A stretch of 55,623 nt of DNA. It comes from Bacteroidota bacterium. Its GTDB lineage: Bacteria > Bacteroidota > Rhodothermia > Rhodothermales > UBA10348. How positions within the stretch are numbered: the first letter of the stretch is position 1; each line of letters starts with the position of its first letter. Under the pieces are notes generated by a model. It did not search any database and was not told the origin of the DNA. It saw nothing but the letters and a program-made list of their open reading frames with translations. The stretch lies in assembly GCA_027622005.1 (NCBI GenBank), contig JAQBZH010000017.1:1-55623 (forward strand). Reading direction: 5' to 3'. Made by a program: the position numbers and the translations under genes. Below are positions 30,505 through 39,505 of this stretch, in pieces.

Positions 30505-30951
30505 ATGACGATGTCCGAGTCTATTTGGCGAAAAGAAATCAATCTGGACTTGCTCAATTCGTTCAGCCAAGCGACCATGGTCGAACGTATCGGTATCCAA
30601 TTCACCGAAATAGGACCGGACTTTTTGCGCGCGACTATGCCCGTCGATGAACGTACCATCCAGCCGCTCGGACTCCTGCACGGAGGCGCATCCGCGACTT
30701 TGATTGAGACACTCGGCAGCGTGGGCGCCACCTTCAGCGTTGGTCCCGACGAATACTGCGTAGGAGTGGAAATCAATGCGAATCATGTTCGCTCGGCTCG
30801 AAACGGAATCGTCGTGGGAACGGCCAAATCGATTCATCGAGGCTCCCGCATTCACGTATGGCAGATCGAAATTCGCACGGAAAGCGGCAAGCTGGTTTCG
30901 ACGGGTCGGATTACGTTGGCGGTTTTAACCAAAACAGACACGGAATCGTGA
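30505..30951 (+). CDS. menI: Hotdog-fold acyl-CoA thioesterase (MenI/YdiI-like)
   Basis: This 148-residue protein aligns closely by eye with E. coli YdiI (1,4-dihydroxy-2-naphthoyl-CoA thioesterase). Shared features are ATMPVDERTIQPLGLLHGGA, the catalytic Glu in ATLIETLGS, and EINANHVRSARNGIV. In E. coli this removes CoA in menaquinone synthesis, and YdiI also hydrolyses other aryl- and acyl-CoAs, so a broader role with the neighbouring carboxylase is possible. Its stop overlaps the GTG start of the next gene. Confidence 0.85.
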   Translation: MTMSESIWRKEINLDLLNSFSQATMVERIGIQFTEIGPDFLRATMPVDERTIQPLGLLHGGASATLIETLGSVGATFSVGPDEYCVGVEINANHVRSARNGIVVGTAKSIHRGSRIHVWQIEIRTESGKLVSTGRITLAVLTKTDTES

Positions 30952-31994
30952 GTCAATTCAACCATTTTGCCATTTTGATTCTGTTGATGATGGGACTATC
31001 GGCTTCGGGCTGTACGTCTTCGGCTGGGTCGATGCAATCAGCGGGGGATGTTTCCGCCGAAAAAGGCCGTGGTTCTTCGTTTGCCGCCGGCGATGTCCGG
31101 ACTATAAACATTCCAGGCACACCCATTCAGTTCAAGCTGGTGTACGTTCCTGGAGGAACCTATACGATTGGGAGCCCTTTGGCCGAAGAAGGCCGGGCCG
31201 AACACGAAGGACCGAGGCATACCGTATCTCTTTCAGGATTTTGGATCGGTCAATTTGAGTTGACGGATGACGAATACGCAGTTTTCCGATTTCCCGATCG
31301 CGATGCAGATACAACCGCTGTTCCGGGAGCCATTTACAAGGTCGACGGCGTGTCTCGCCCAAGTCCGCCCTATGAGGACCCAGCTTTCGGAATGGGTGGG
31401 TCTGGGAAGCCCGCAGTGGGCATGACACAGTGGGGCGCACTGCATTACGCGAATTGGATCACTCGGAAAACGGGTGTTTTTTTCCGCTTGCCAACGGAAG
31501 CCGAATGGGAAACAGCGTGTCGGGCGGGTTCGGAGCAGGTTTTTGGCTTTGGAGATGATCAATTAGCCATAGCCGATTTTTCTTGGTATCAAGACAACGG
31601 CGCCGGAAAGCTTCATAACGTGGGAGAAAAGAAGGCCAATGCCTGGGGTCTGTTTGACATGCACGGTAATGCTGCTGAGTGGACCATGGACGAATATCAA
31701 TCGGAGTTTTATCAATCGTCATCCGAAACGACTCCCGTAGATCCTTGGAGCCTGCCGACTAGACTGCACCCCAGAACGGTTCGCGGGGGCTCTTTTTACG
31801 ACGCTCCGTCCGATATGCGATGCGCCTCCCGCCTCGAATCGACGCTGAATTGGAAAAGAAGAGATCCTCAGATCCCCAAAAGTTTTTGGTGGAATACGGA
31901 CGCGCCCTTTTTGGGATTTCGATTAGTGGCACCCGAGCTGGGAATGTCAGCGGAAGATCAGGTCGAGTTTTGGACCCTAGTTTTGGGTGAATAG
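30948..31994 (+). CDS. SUMF1/FGE-fold lipoprotein lacking the catalytic cysteines
   Basis: A GTG start at 30948, overlapping the thioesterase stop (GTGA), gives a 348-residue lipoprotein with lipobox Cys at about residue 22 (LSASGC). The rest is a formylglycine-generating-enzyme-like domain (VPGGTYTIGSPLAEEGRAEH, FRLPTEAEWETACRAG, GLFDMHGNAAEWT, VRGGSFYDAPSDMRCASR). In true sulfatase-modifying enzymes the segment after RGGS holds two catalytic Cys; here only one Cys, in RCASR, is present. It is therefore more likely a structural or binding member, as in GldJ/GldK of gliding/type IX secretion, than a sulfatase activator. Confidence 0.82.
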   Translation: MSQFNHFAILILLMMGLSASGCTSSAGSMQSAGDVSAEKGRGSSFAAGDVRTINIPGTPIQFKLVYVPGGTYTIGSPLAEEGRAEHEGPRHTVSLSGFWIGQFELTDDEYAVFRFPDRDADTTAVPGAIYKVDGVSRPSPPYEDPAFGMGGSGKPAVGMTQWGALHYANWITRKTGVFFRLPTEAEWETACRAGSEQVFGFGDDQLAIADFSWYQDNGAGKLHNVGEKKANAWGLFDMHGNAAEWTMDEYQSEFYQSSSETTPVDPWSLPTRLHPRTVRGGSFYDAPSDMRCASRLESTLNWKRRDPQIPKSFWWNTDAPFLGFRLVAPELGMSAEDQVEFWTLVLGE

Positions 31995-32169
31995 CCGACC
32001 GGGTCCGTGCAGATCTTCGAAAAGGTCGATTTTAGGATTAATTTCTCTAAGGAAATAAAGGGTTTAGGGTTGGCACTACCGATCCCAGTCCATTACATTT
32101 CCCTTGATGGGAATCTCTAAAACAGGATTCCCAGATTTTGTTTTCAAAAGACCCACGAGTGCTCTCCAA

Positions 32170-33531
32170 ATGAAAGATTTATCTGCCAAAATATTTCAAA
32201 CCCGTCGCGATTTTATGATTACCGGTTCCGCAGCGGTGGTCGGATCGGTCGTCGCCAGTTCGTTTCCGCTTTCCGCGAATGCCTTCTACTCATCGAATGA
32301 TGAGATCAAGATCGGTATAATCGGATGTGGGGGACGAGGAACGGGAGCTACCGTACAAGCGCTGAGCACCAAGCAAAATGTGAAGCTCGTTGCCATGGCA
32401 GACGTATTTAGCGATCGGTTGGAAGAAAGCTACACCGAGATCGTGAACCCTAAGGCCGATCATGCCGCCGATGTGGCTGGTCGTGTGGATGTGCCTGAAG
32501 AGCGCCGTTTCGTGGGATGGGACGCGTATAAACAACTCATTCCACTGGTTGATGTCGTTCTCATTGCCACCCCTCCGGGATTCCGGCCTATTCATTTTGA
32601 GGCGGCCATTGCGGCAAATAAGCACGTATTCATGGAAAAACCGGTCGCCACAGATGCTCCGGGAACGCGCAGTGTATTGGCCACAGCCGAGATAGCCAAA
32701 CAGAAAAAACTGAATGTGGTTGTCGGTCTACAGCGCCACTACCAGGATGAGTACCTGGGTTGGGTAGACCGAATTCAAAATGGGATGATTGGGGATATTA
32801 CAACGTCCCGCGTTTATTGGAATGGCGGAGGTGTGTGGGTCCGTGACCGCGCGGGCCTAGAAGCCACGGCCGGTCGGAAACTAACGGAAATGGAGTACCA
32901 GATGCGAAATTGGTACTATTTCAATTGGCTCTGTGGAGACCATATCGTTGAACAGCACATCCACAATATTGACGTTGGAAACTGGGTGAAAAACGCCTAT
33001 CCCGTCCGGGCCCAAGGGCAAGGAGGTCGATTAGTCCGAACAGGACTGGATCACGGAGAAATCTTCGATCATCACTTTGTGGAATACGAATATGCGGATG
33101 GAAGTCGGATGATCAGCCAGTGCCGCCATATGCCGAACACCATGAGCCGGGTAACGGAAGCTTTCCACGGAACGAATGGATCGGCGCCGCGCCCAGGCGT
33201 CCTTTTGTCTGCTAAGGGAGATACCATTTTTCAACACGATGCACGGAACGATAAAAATCCGTACCAGGTTGAGCACGATTTATTGTTTGCCGCGGTAGCT
33301 GCCGGGGAGTATAAGTATGCAGATGCGGAAAACGGAGCTAAAGCCACATTAACAGCCATTTTGGGTCGTTTGTGTACGTATTCGGGCCAGATCATCGAGT
33401 GGGACACGGCTCTTAATTCAGAGATTTCCCTCATGCCAACCAAATTTGCGTGGGATGCTGAGCCACCAGTAATGCCAAATGCCCAAGGTAAATATGCGAT
33501 TGCTGTTCCTGGCGAAACGGTGGTTGTGTGA
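32170..33531 (+). CDS. Tat-exported Gfo/Idh/MocA family oxidoreductase
   Basis: This 453-residue protein from ATG 32170 has a twin-arginine leader (TRRDFMITGSAAVVGSVV, cleavage near SANA). The Rossmann motif IGIIGCGGRGTG and the EKP signature (FMEKPVATD) follow, with catalytic-type residues in GDHIVEQHIHNIDV. A longer in-frame reading from 32104 adds residues before the Tat motif and is less likely. Tat export means it folds with cofactor in the cytoplasm and acts in the periplasm. It is followed 36 nt later by another Tat-exported sugar enzyme, suggesting a shared extracellular sugar pathway. Confidence 0.9.
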   Translation: MKDLSAKIFQTRRDFMITGSAAVVGSVVASSFPLSANAFYSSNDEIKIGIIGCGGRGTGATVQALSTKQNVKLVAMADVFSDRLEESYTEIVNPKADHAADVAGRVDVPEERRFVGWDAYKQLIPLVDVVLIATPPGFRPIHFEAAIAANKHVFMEKPVATDAPGTRSVLATAEIAKQKKLNVVVGLQRHYQDEYLGWVDRIQNGMIGDITTSRVYWNGGGVWVRDRAGLEATAGRKLTEMEYQMRNWYYFNWLCGDHIVEQHIHNIDVGNWVKNAYPVRAQGQGGRLVRTGLDHGEIFDHHFVEYEYADGSRMISQCRHMPNTMSRVTEAFHGTNGSAPRPGVLLSAKGDTIFQHDARNDKNPYQVEHDLLFAAVAAGEYKYADAENGAKATLTAILGRLCTYSGQIIEWDTALNSEISLMPTKFAWDAEPPVMPNAQGKYAIAVPGETVVV

Positions 33532-33567
33532 TCAATTGAGTCGATATAACCTATTTTCGGTGAAAGC

Positions 33568-34524
33568 ATGAAGCGAAGAGACTTCGTCAAATCCAGCACG
33601 ATTTTTGGGGCCGCGGCCTTCGGTGTGGGGCCCGTGTTGGCTGGTCATCGGGGTGCGTCTCCCGCGAAAGGCGCTTCGCGACCGGGGGATGGCTCAGCGA
33701 ATCGTTCGGAGCCTTTTAACCTAAAGTATGCGCCGCATCTGGGCATGTTTGCGGAGCTCGCAGGTAAGGACCCCGTCGATCAGCTCAATTTTATGGCCGA
33801 TGAAGGATTTACCGCCTTCGAAGACAACGGCATGCGCACCCGGACCATTGAGGTTCAAGAGGCTATGGCCTCCACGATGGCCCGTCGCGGCATTCAAATG
33901 GGGGTGTTTGTTGCGCACGAAATCTATTGGACGAAACCCAATTTGACTTCCGGGGATGCGAATCTGAGGGAGGAGTTTTTAGGGTATATACGAGACGCAG
34001 TCGAAGTCGCGAAAAGGGTAAATGCCACTTGGACCACGATTGTACCAGGTCACGTGGACCTACGACTCGACATCGGATTTCAAACGGCAAACGTCGTGGA
34101 ATCGTTAAAACGAGCCAGTGATATTCTGGAGCCTCACGGTATTGTGATGGTGCTCGAACCTCTTAATCCACGCGACCACCCAGGGCAGTTTTTAGTCAAA
34201 ATCCCGCAGGCCTACGAAATTTGTAAGGCCGTTGGCAGTCCGTCCTGTAAAATATTGGACGACTTGTATCACCAACAAATCAGTGAGGGCAATCTAATCC
34301 CGAATATGGATGCCGCTTGGGATGAGATCGCTTATTTCCAAATTGGAGACAATCCGGGAAGAAAAGAACCGACAACAGGTGAAGTCCACTTTCAGAATGT
34401 ATTCAAACACATCCATTCGAAGGGATTCACCGGCGTTCTGGGAATGGAGCACGGGAATTCGAAGCCCGGAGCTGAAGGAGAGCGCGCCGTTATTAATGCT
34501 TACCGACAGGTTGACGACTTTTAA
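33568..34524 (+). CDS. Tat-exported hydroxypyruvate isomerase-like TIM-barrel protein
   Basis: This 318-residue protein has a twin-arginine signal (MKRRDFVKSSTIFGAAAFGV) and a xylose-isomerase-like TIM barrel of the Hyi group. Expected metal-site residues are seen in MVLEPLNPRDHP, KILDDLYHQQISEG and LGMEHGNSKPG. It follows the Gfo/Idh gene in the same direction and converges with a hexosaminidase gene only 7 nt away. The true substrate is probably a keto-sugar or similar isomerisable sugar rather than hydroxypyruvate. Confidence 0.85.
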   Translation: MKRRDFVKSSTIFGAAAFGVGPVLAGHRGASPAKGASRPGDGSANRSEPFNLKYAPHLGMFAELAGKDPVDQLNFMADEGFTAFEDNGMRTRTIEVQEAMASTMARRGIQMGVFVAHEIYWTKPNLTSGDANLREEFLGYIRDAVEVAKRVNATWTTIVPGHVDLRLDIGFQTANVVESLKRASDILEPHGIVMVLEPLNPRDHPGQFLVKIPQAYEICKAVGSPSCKILDDLYHQQISEGNLIPNMDAAWDEIAYFQIGDNPGRKEPTTGEVHFQNVFKHIHSKGFTGVLGMEHGNSKPGAEGERAVINAYRQVDDF

Positions 34525-34531
34525 CGAGGGT

Positions 34532-36187
34532 CTATTCCTTGTTTGCAGCAGCGAATGGTCCTGGTTTGCCGTCGCGGGATTCTGGAATGCGATAATTGAC
34601 CCCCAAAGACTCCAAATGGGGTAAATTGCCCACCATTCGTCGGTAGAAACTATCTAGATTTCGGCGGTCACGGGCCGACCAAACGACCTCCGACAAAGCA
34701 AGCGCCCGCGGATACACCATATATTCCGCGTACTCAGGAGTCGAAATGTACTCGGTCCATAAGTTGGCCTGGGCGCCCAAAATGTGCCGGGCTTCTATCA
34801 CGGTTAATTCATCCGGAACGGGTTCAAAGGAATAAACCGAATCGAGTGGGATCGTGAAGCCGGCCCAATTCATGGCTAAGGGCTCAACCGCCGGATCTGC
34901 CTGATAAAAATCGAAATAGGCATATTTAGTCGGTGTCATAATGACATCGTGTCCGGCCTTCGCCGCTTCGATTCCACCGGTGGTCCCTCTCCAGGACATA
35001 ACGGTCGCGTCCGGCGCCAATCCGCCCTCCAAGATTTCGTCCCATCCTATTAAACGGCGTCCGTTTGCATTCAAGAACGTCTCAATTCGGCGAACAAACC
35101 AGCTTTGAAGCTCTTGTTCGTCTTTAAGGCCCTCTCTTTTGATGACAGCCTGCGCCAATTCGCTATTTTCCCAGCGTATTTTTGGCACTTCGTCCGCTCC
35201 AATGTGGATGTATTCACTCGGAAACAAGTCCATCACTTCGGTCAGGACATCTTCTAAAAAAGTAAATGTCTCTTCACTCGGGCAAAGAATTTCGTCCATC
35301 ACCCCCCAAATCGTGGGAACGGTAAAGGGTCCTGGATGACAACCCAGCGAGGGATATGCCGCTAGAACCGCCGACGAGTGCCCGGGCATTTCGATTTCCG
35401 GAATCACGGTGATATACCGATCGGCCGCATACTGAACGACTTCGCGAATCTGTTCCTGCGTATAAAACCCACCATGTGGGATGCCATCGCCGACGTAAGG
35501 ATCAAAGTTTTTCCCGACGATAGTTTCCTTACGCCAAGCGGCGACTTCGGTCAACAGCGGATATTTCTTAATCTCAACACGCCACCCTTGGTCTTCTGTG
35601 AGGTGCCAATGGAATTTGTTGAATTTGTACCTGGACATCGTGTCGATGTACTTTTTGACAAAAGCCACGTCGAAAAAGTGTCTTCCCACGTCCAAATGAA
35701 GGCCTCGGTAAGGGAATCGAGGGGAGTCTTGAATCGAAACGGCGGGGACTTCCCAGATCACATCCAGAACGAAGGATGCTACTTCGATTTCGGGGGGTAA
35801 CAATTGTCTCAGGGATTGGAAAGCGTAAAAAATGCCAGCTTCGTCGCCGCCGCGGATGCTAATTCTATCTTCGGAAATGATGAGGGAGTAAGACTCGGGT
35901 CCAAGATCAGCTTGGATAGCCACGTCGACGTCGCCGTCCGTTTCAGAAATGGGAAGTGGAAAGCCCGTAGAACGGCGTATTTCTGCTAAAAATCGATCCG
36001 TAACGCCGAAAAGAGAACTGGAAGCCACCTGGAATGCGGTATTTGCAGAAAAGGTAAAAAATCCTTGACCGCCTTCCACTTGCTGAGGAACAGGGATAAT
36101 GGGTAGGTCCGGTGAGTTTGTCACTTCTGTTCCACATCCAAAAGAGAGGAAAACTGTCAAAAGCATTGCCAAAAATGTCCGAGTCAT
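34532..36187 (-). CDS. Beta-N-acetylhexosaminidase, GH20 family, lipoprotein
   Basis: From ATG at 36187 this is a 551-residue lipoprotein with lipobox Cys at about residue 18 (LSFGC). It has the N-terminal GH20b domain and a GH20 barrel. The catalytic Asp-Glu pair lies in IHIGADEVPK (about residues 332-333), with FHWHLTEDQGWR before it. The enzyme releases terminal GlcNAc/GalNAc from chitin or glycans through substrate-assisted catalysis. Upstream in-frame codons to 36280 would place a charged stretch before the signal and are rejected. It is likely outer-membrane anchored, feeding the nearby sugar enzymes. Confidence 0.93.
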   Translation of the reverse strand: MTRTFLAMLLTVFLSFGCGTEVTNSPDLPIIPVPQQVEGGQGFFTFSANTAFQVASSSLFGVTDRFLAEIRRSTGFPLPISETDGDVDVAIQADLGPESYSLIISEDRISIRGGDEAGIFYAFQSLRQLLPPEIEVASFVLDVIWEVPAVSIQDSPRFPYRGLHLDVGRHFFDVAFVKKYIDTMSRYKFNKFHWHLTEDQGWRVEIKKYPLLTEVAAWRKETIVGKNFDPYVGDGIPHGGFYTQEQIREVVQYAADRYITVIPEIEMPGHSSAVLAAYPSLGCHPGPFTVPTIWGVMDEILCPSEETFTFLEDVLTEVMDLFPSEYIHIGADEVPKIRWENSELAQAVIKREGLKDEQELQSWFVRRIETFLNANGRRLIGWDEILEGGLAPDATVMSWRGTTGGIEAAKAGHDVIMTPTKYAYFDFYQADPAVEPLAMNWAGFTIPLDSVYSFEPVPDELTVIEARHILGAQANLWTEYISTPEYAEYMVYPRALALSEVVWSARDRRNLDSFYRRMVGNLPHLESLGVNYRIPESRDGKPGPFAAANKE

Positions 36188-36347
36188 ATCAATTGATTTT
36201 TTTGTACCAATGGTTGGGCCGTGCCAAGTCCAATCGCGCCGACACAATGTAGGGCTCGCTCCCCGCATGCCAATGCCCAAACGTGGTAGTCACGATCATT
36301 CCACCGAGCAGGCTGAAACTCCTATCACCAAAATCCAAAAAAGGCTC

Positions 36348-38720
36348 TTAAAATTCTTCGGTATCATCCAGAGAGGTAGTTGCGGCTAAAAACGAAGGAA
36401 GGGGGTAATCCTGATTTCGGACTTTAATGGGTCTGGGGTCAAATCCGAAAAGATCTTCTTTCGAAAAAATCGAGCGGAAGTGATGAGGTTCGAAAAACGT
36501 CTCGAATTTTGAACACACATCATCAAAACGCCGAAGATAATAGGCCGTGTTTTCGTCCGGACGTCGTTTGTCCCAAACCTCCGCCAGGCGAGCCGATTCA
36601 AATGCCGGGCCCGAATCTGCCGAACCTGAGATGTAATACACGACCCGATCTCCCTTGCGAATAGGCTGTAAAGTAGTTTTTTGACGCGTCAATGCCAATT
36701 CGTAGGGGGCGCTCCGCGTGCGCTTACCTTCTGCCACATCCCGCTCGTACTTTTTAAGCGAGTCCTTTAGTGTTTCGGTCCGGGCGAAATCTGACGCGTC
36801 CTTCCACTCGTGTTGGATGATTTGATTACGCGTTTTGAGAAACGCGGCGTGCAGACCAGCGACATCGTGTTCCAGAAGCATGTGAATGGCCCGACGGACA
36901 AAACGACGGCCAAAGGGCTCGATAGACCGCGACACCAGCGAGGAGCCTTTGAGTTTGATAACGCCATCGTAGGGCTCTAGCGCATAGTTCTTCTTCTTGT
37001 AGGATAGCATCCGCCGATATCGGCCGTCAAACCCGATCCGAATTCCTTCAGGCATTTCCAGATTTAGGTCGTTTATAAAGGCGAGTTCGGCTTCCTCACC
37101 TTGAACGCCATCGGGTGGCACAAATAAAACTCCATCGGTGTCTACCTCTAACACCTTACCCGATCGCTCCTCGATTTTTCGGATGATCGAAAGCAGCAAG
37201 GTTTGCCCCGTGACAGCCACCCGATCCGCCTCTGAAAAGTCGTTAAAAAGCGCTTGAGAGAACCCCAAAAAGCCATAAAAACTGTTGATAATCACTTTGT
37301 ACGAATTCTGACGGGCGTCGAGGGCGCTTTTTAGCTCGCCGGACGCTGCCCGGTTCATTTCGGATTTGGCCAGAAGGCGTAGTTCAGTGAGCTTTTTGAG
37401 GAGCTTTGGAAATAAAACCAAGGCGTCTTGGCTTGGTTTTATGTCAAAGTTAAGCATGATCGACGGGTATAGACTCTCCACGTCTGCATACACAATCGGC
37501 CCAATCACACCCGTGAAAAAGATGTCGGTATACCCGCCTTGAGTTTGAGCACCCCACTCCGACCGCGGTAAAGAGTGCTTTTTGCGCAAGTATTCGCGCA
37601 CAAACAGGGATTCAATTTTGGAAGCGGGGCCCACTCTCGACACTTGACCGTATTCCATCGGCAGCATTTGGGTGAGGTAAAAGGTCGATTCCGACAGGTG
37701 CCTTGCCAGGCGCTCCGTTTCAATCACGTCGTCGAGCGCGTACCGAGTGACGAGATCGGGGTCGGATTTCCACAACTCGGTGATTTTCGATCCGTCGATG
37801 TACGTCCGATCAGCGGGCGCAAATCCGAAGTATTTGGAGACCTCCTTCAGCCCGTAGCCGGGTAAATCTCTCTTGACTACGTCGTAGGTCATCACTTGAA
37901 AAAACGTATCAATGACGTGTCGGCCAGCGATTTCTACCGCTGTAAAATCAAGAGAACGCTCCGCAAACCGGGTGGAAGTTGCAAATGTTCGGGGTTCACT
38001 TCGATCCCTACCCAGCCCACAGACCACCCCGTGTAGGGCGCATCGACGAAGGATGTAGGGGAAATCAAACCGGAAAATATTATGGCCTTCGATCACGTCC
38101 GGATTGAGCTCCTGGACGGTTTCTACCATGGATTGTAGTAGACGCTCTTCGCTCCAATCGGGCGCCCCGAGCACCTTTCTCCATCCTCGATTGTCCGACA
38201 ACGCGATTAAAATGATTCGATCTGCCGCCCGATCGGCATTTGGAAAATCTCGTTCCGAAATACATTCAATGTCGAGTTGGAGGCGATGCAACTCGTCAAA
38301 ATGCATCCCCTTAAAACAGGTTCGCCCACTTTGCATCAAATACTGCTGAGCCGGGGAGCTAACCGTGTAGGACGGGGACGACTCGCCGACTTTGGAGGCG
38401 CGGCGGTCGATGTGTCTTTGGGCGTCCCAATATTCGCCCCAGTTGTTAAAAACGACCAGAAACCGGTAGTGTAGATCGCCTTTCAAGGCCTGGAACCGGT
38501 ACTTCGTGCGCGAAAAACCGCCCAAAAGCTCAATGTTGGAGAGAAACAGGAAGGGGTAAAAGGGGACTTCAGTAATAAATACGGAAAGGGCGTCTTCGCT
38601 TCGATGATATACGTGGACATGACCCTTACGCGAAGGATGTTCTGTCATAGCCTGCACCGCCACAATGCGCGATGTCGCATCATGGCCGTACAGTAAGGAA
38701 TCTTGAAAAGGCGTGCTCAC
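36348..38720 (-). CDS. polB: Family B DNA polymerase (Pol II-like)
   Basis: This is a 790-residue polymerase with intact proofreading and polymerase motifs. Exo I is LDIE (149-152), Exo II NIFRFD (214-219) and Exo III YALDD (327-331). Region II is DVESLYPSIM (413-422), region III NSYKVIINSFYGFLG (472-486), region I VDTDG (526-530) and KKKNY (about 575-579). Region I reads DTDG where most family B enzymes have DTDS. In bacteria this family usually serves translesion synthesis or repair restart. It is transcribed alone, divergent from an ABC ATPase gene. Confidence 0.93.
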   Translation of the reverse strand: MSTPFQDSLLYGHDATSRIVAVQAMTEHPSRKGHVHVYHRSEDALSVFITEVPFYPFLFLSNIELLGGFSRTKYRFQALKGDLHYRFLVVFNNWGEYWDAQRHIDRRASKVGESSPSYTVSSPAQQYLMQSGRTCFKGMHFDELHRLQLDIECISERDFPNADRAADRIILIALSDNRGWRKVLGAPDWSEERLLQSMVETVQELNPDVIEGHNIFRFDFPYILRRCALHGVVCGLGRDRSEPRTFATSTRFAERSLDFTAVEIAGRHVIDTFFQVMTYDVVKRDLPGYGLKEVSKYFGFAPADRTYIDGSKITELWKSDPDLVTRYALDDVIETERLARHLSESTFYLTQMLPMEYGQVSRVGPASKIESLFVREYLRKKHSLPRSEWGAQTQGGYTDIFFTGVIGPIVYADVESLYPSIMLNFDIKPSQDALVLFPKLLKKLTELRLLAKSEMNRAASGELKSALDARQNSYKVIINSFYGFLGFSQALFNDFSEADRVAVTGQTLLLSIIRKIEERSGKVLEVDTDGVLFVPPDGVQGEEAELAFINDLNLEMPEGIRIGFDGRYRRMLSYKKKNYALEPYDGVIKLKGSSLVSRSIEPFGRRFVRRAIHMLLEHDVAGLHAAFLKTRNQIIQHEWKDASDFARTETLKDSLKKYERDVAEGKRTRSAPYELALTRQKTTLQPIRKGDRVVYYISGSADSGPAFESARLAEVWDKRRPDENTAYYLRRFDDVCSKFETFFEPHHFRSIFSKEDLFGFDPRPIKVRNQDYPLPSFLAATTSLDDTEEF

Positions 38721-38866
38721 GCAGTGGGGGGTCTAAAACTTCTTACGATACTTGGAGAGCTTTTAGAATGTTTACCATCATCCCTCCAAATGGTTAAGTT
38801 ATCTCGAAAGTGCATTGAAGGACAACAAGACATAGGGATTCCTTCTATCCCGCTTTATTTTGAGAC

Positions 38867-39493
38867 ATGCACACGCTAACAACGCATAATCTTGGCCATC
38901 GATTCGGACGCCGATTGTTATTTCGGAAGATGGAATTGAATTTCGTCGGCGGGACCACAACGGCTATTGTCGGATCCAATGGTTCGGGCAAGTCGACTTT
39001 GGTTAAAATCTTGGCTGGCTTGATGCTTCCATCTAAAGGGGAGGTTCAATTACTCGTACATGGAACGATGGTCGAATCTGAGTTGAGACCGCTTTCCTGT
39101 GGGTTAGTAGCTCCGTACCTAAACGTGTATGACGGTCTAACACCCAGAGAGAATCTTGAGTTTTTGGCCAAAGCGAGAAGGTTGCCTAATTCAAAAGACC
39201 TGATTGATGCGGTTCTAGATCGGGTTCAGCTCAGTGATCGGGGGGATGACGTCGTTCAAACCTTTTCATCCGGGATGATCCAACGAGTTCGTCTAGCTAC
39301 GGCGCTTTTGTCGGATCCACCGGTGGTCATCTTGGATGAACCCACCGCCACGCTAGACGCCATGGGAGAAGAAATGGTCTATGAAGTGATAGAGCGTTCG
39401 GCAAGTATGGGGAAAATTGTGATTGTAGCAACCAATGATCAAGCAGAGGCCGAAAAGTGTCAGTTTCAGGTCAATGTGGAGTCGTATCGTTAG
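38867..39493 (+). CDS. ABC transporter ATP-binding protein (CcmA-like)
   Basis: This 208-residue ATPase has Walker A GSNGSGKST (residues 36-44), an ABC signature FSSGMIQR, Walker B VVILDEPTATLD and a late His-less switch region (ATNDQ in place of the usual TH). The size and sequence style suggest the heme-exporter CcmA or a short export ATPase. No permease (ccmB/ccmC) gene is adjacent, so the partner must be elsewhere. It converges with comF with only 12 nt between stop codons. Confidence 0.82.
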   Translation: MHTLTTHNLGHRFGRRLLFRKMELNFVGGTTTAIVGSNGSGKSTLVKILAGLMLPSKGEVQLLVHGTMVESELRPLSCGLVAPYLNVYDGLTPRENLEFLAKARRLPNSKDLIDAVLDRVQLSDRGDDVVQTFSSGMIQRVRLATALLSDPPVVILDEPTATLDAMGEEMVYEVIERSASMGKIVIVATNDQAEAEKCQFQVNVESYR

Positions 39494-39505
39494 GTTCGCA
39501 AGGGC

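Noticed and set aside
30948-31994. Sulfatase-activating formylglycine-generating enzyme
   Set aside because: The two catalytic cysteines after RGGS are absent, so only the fold is supported.
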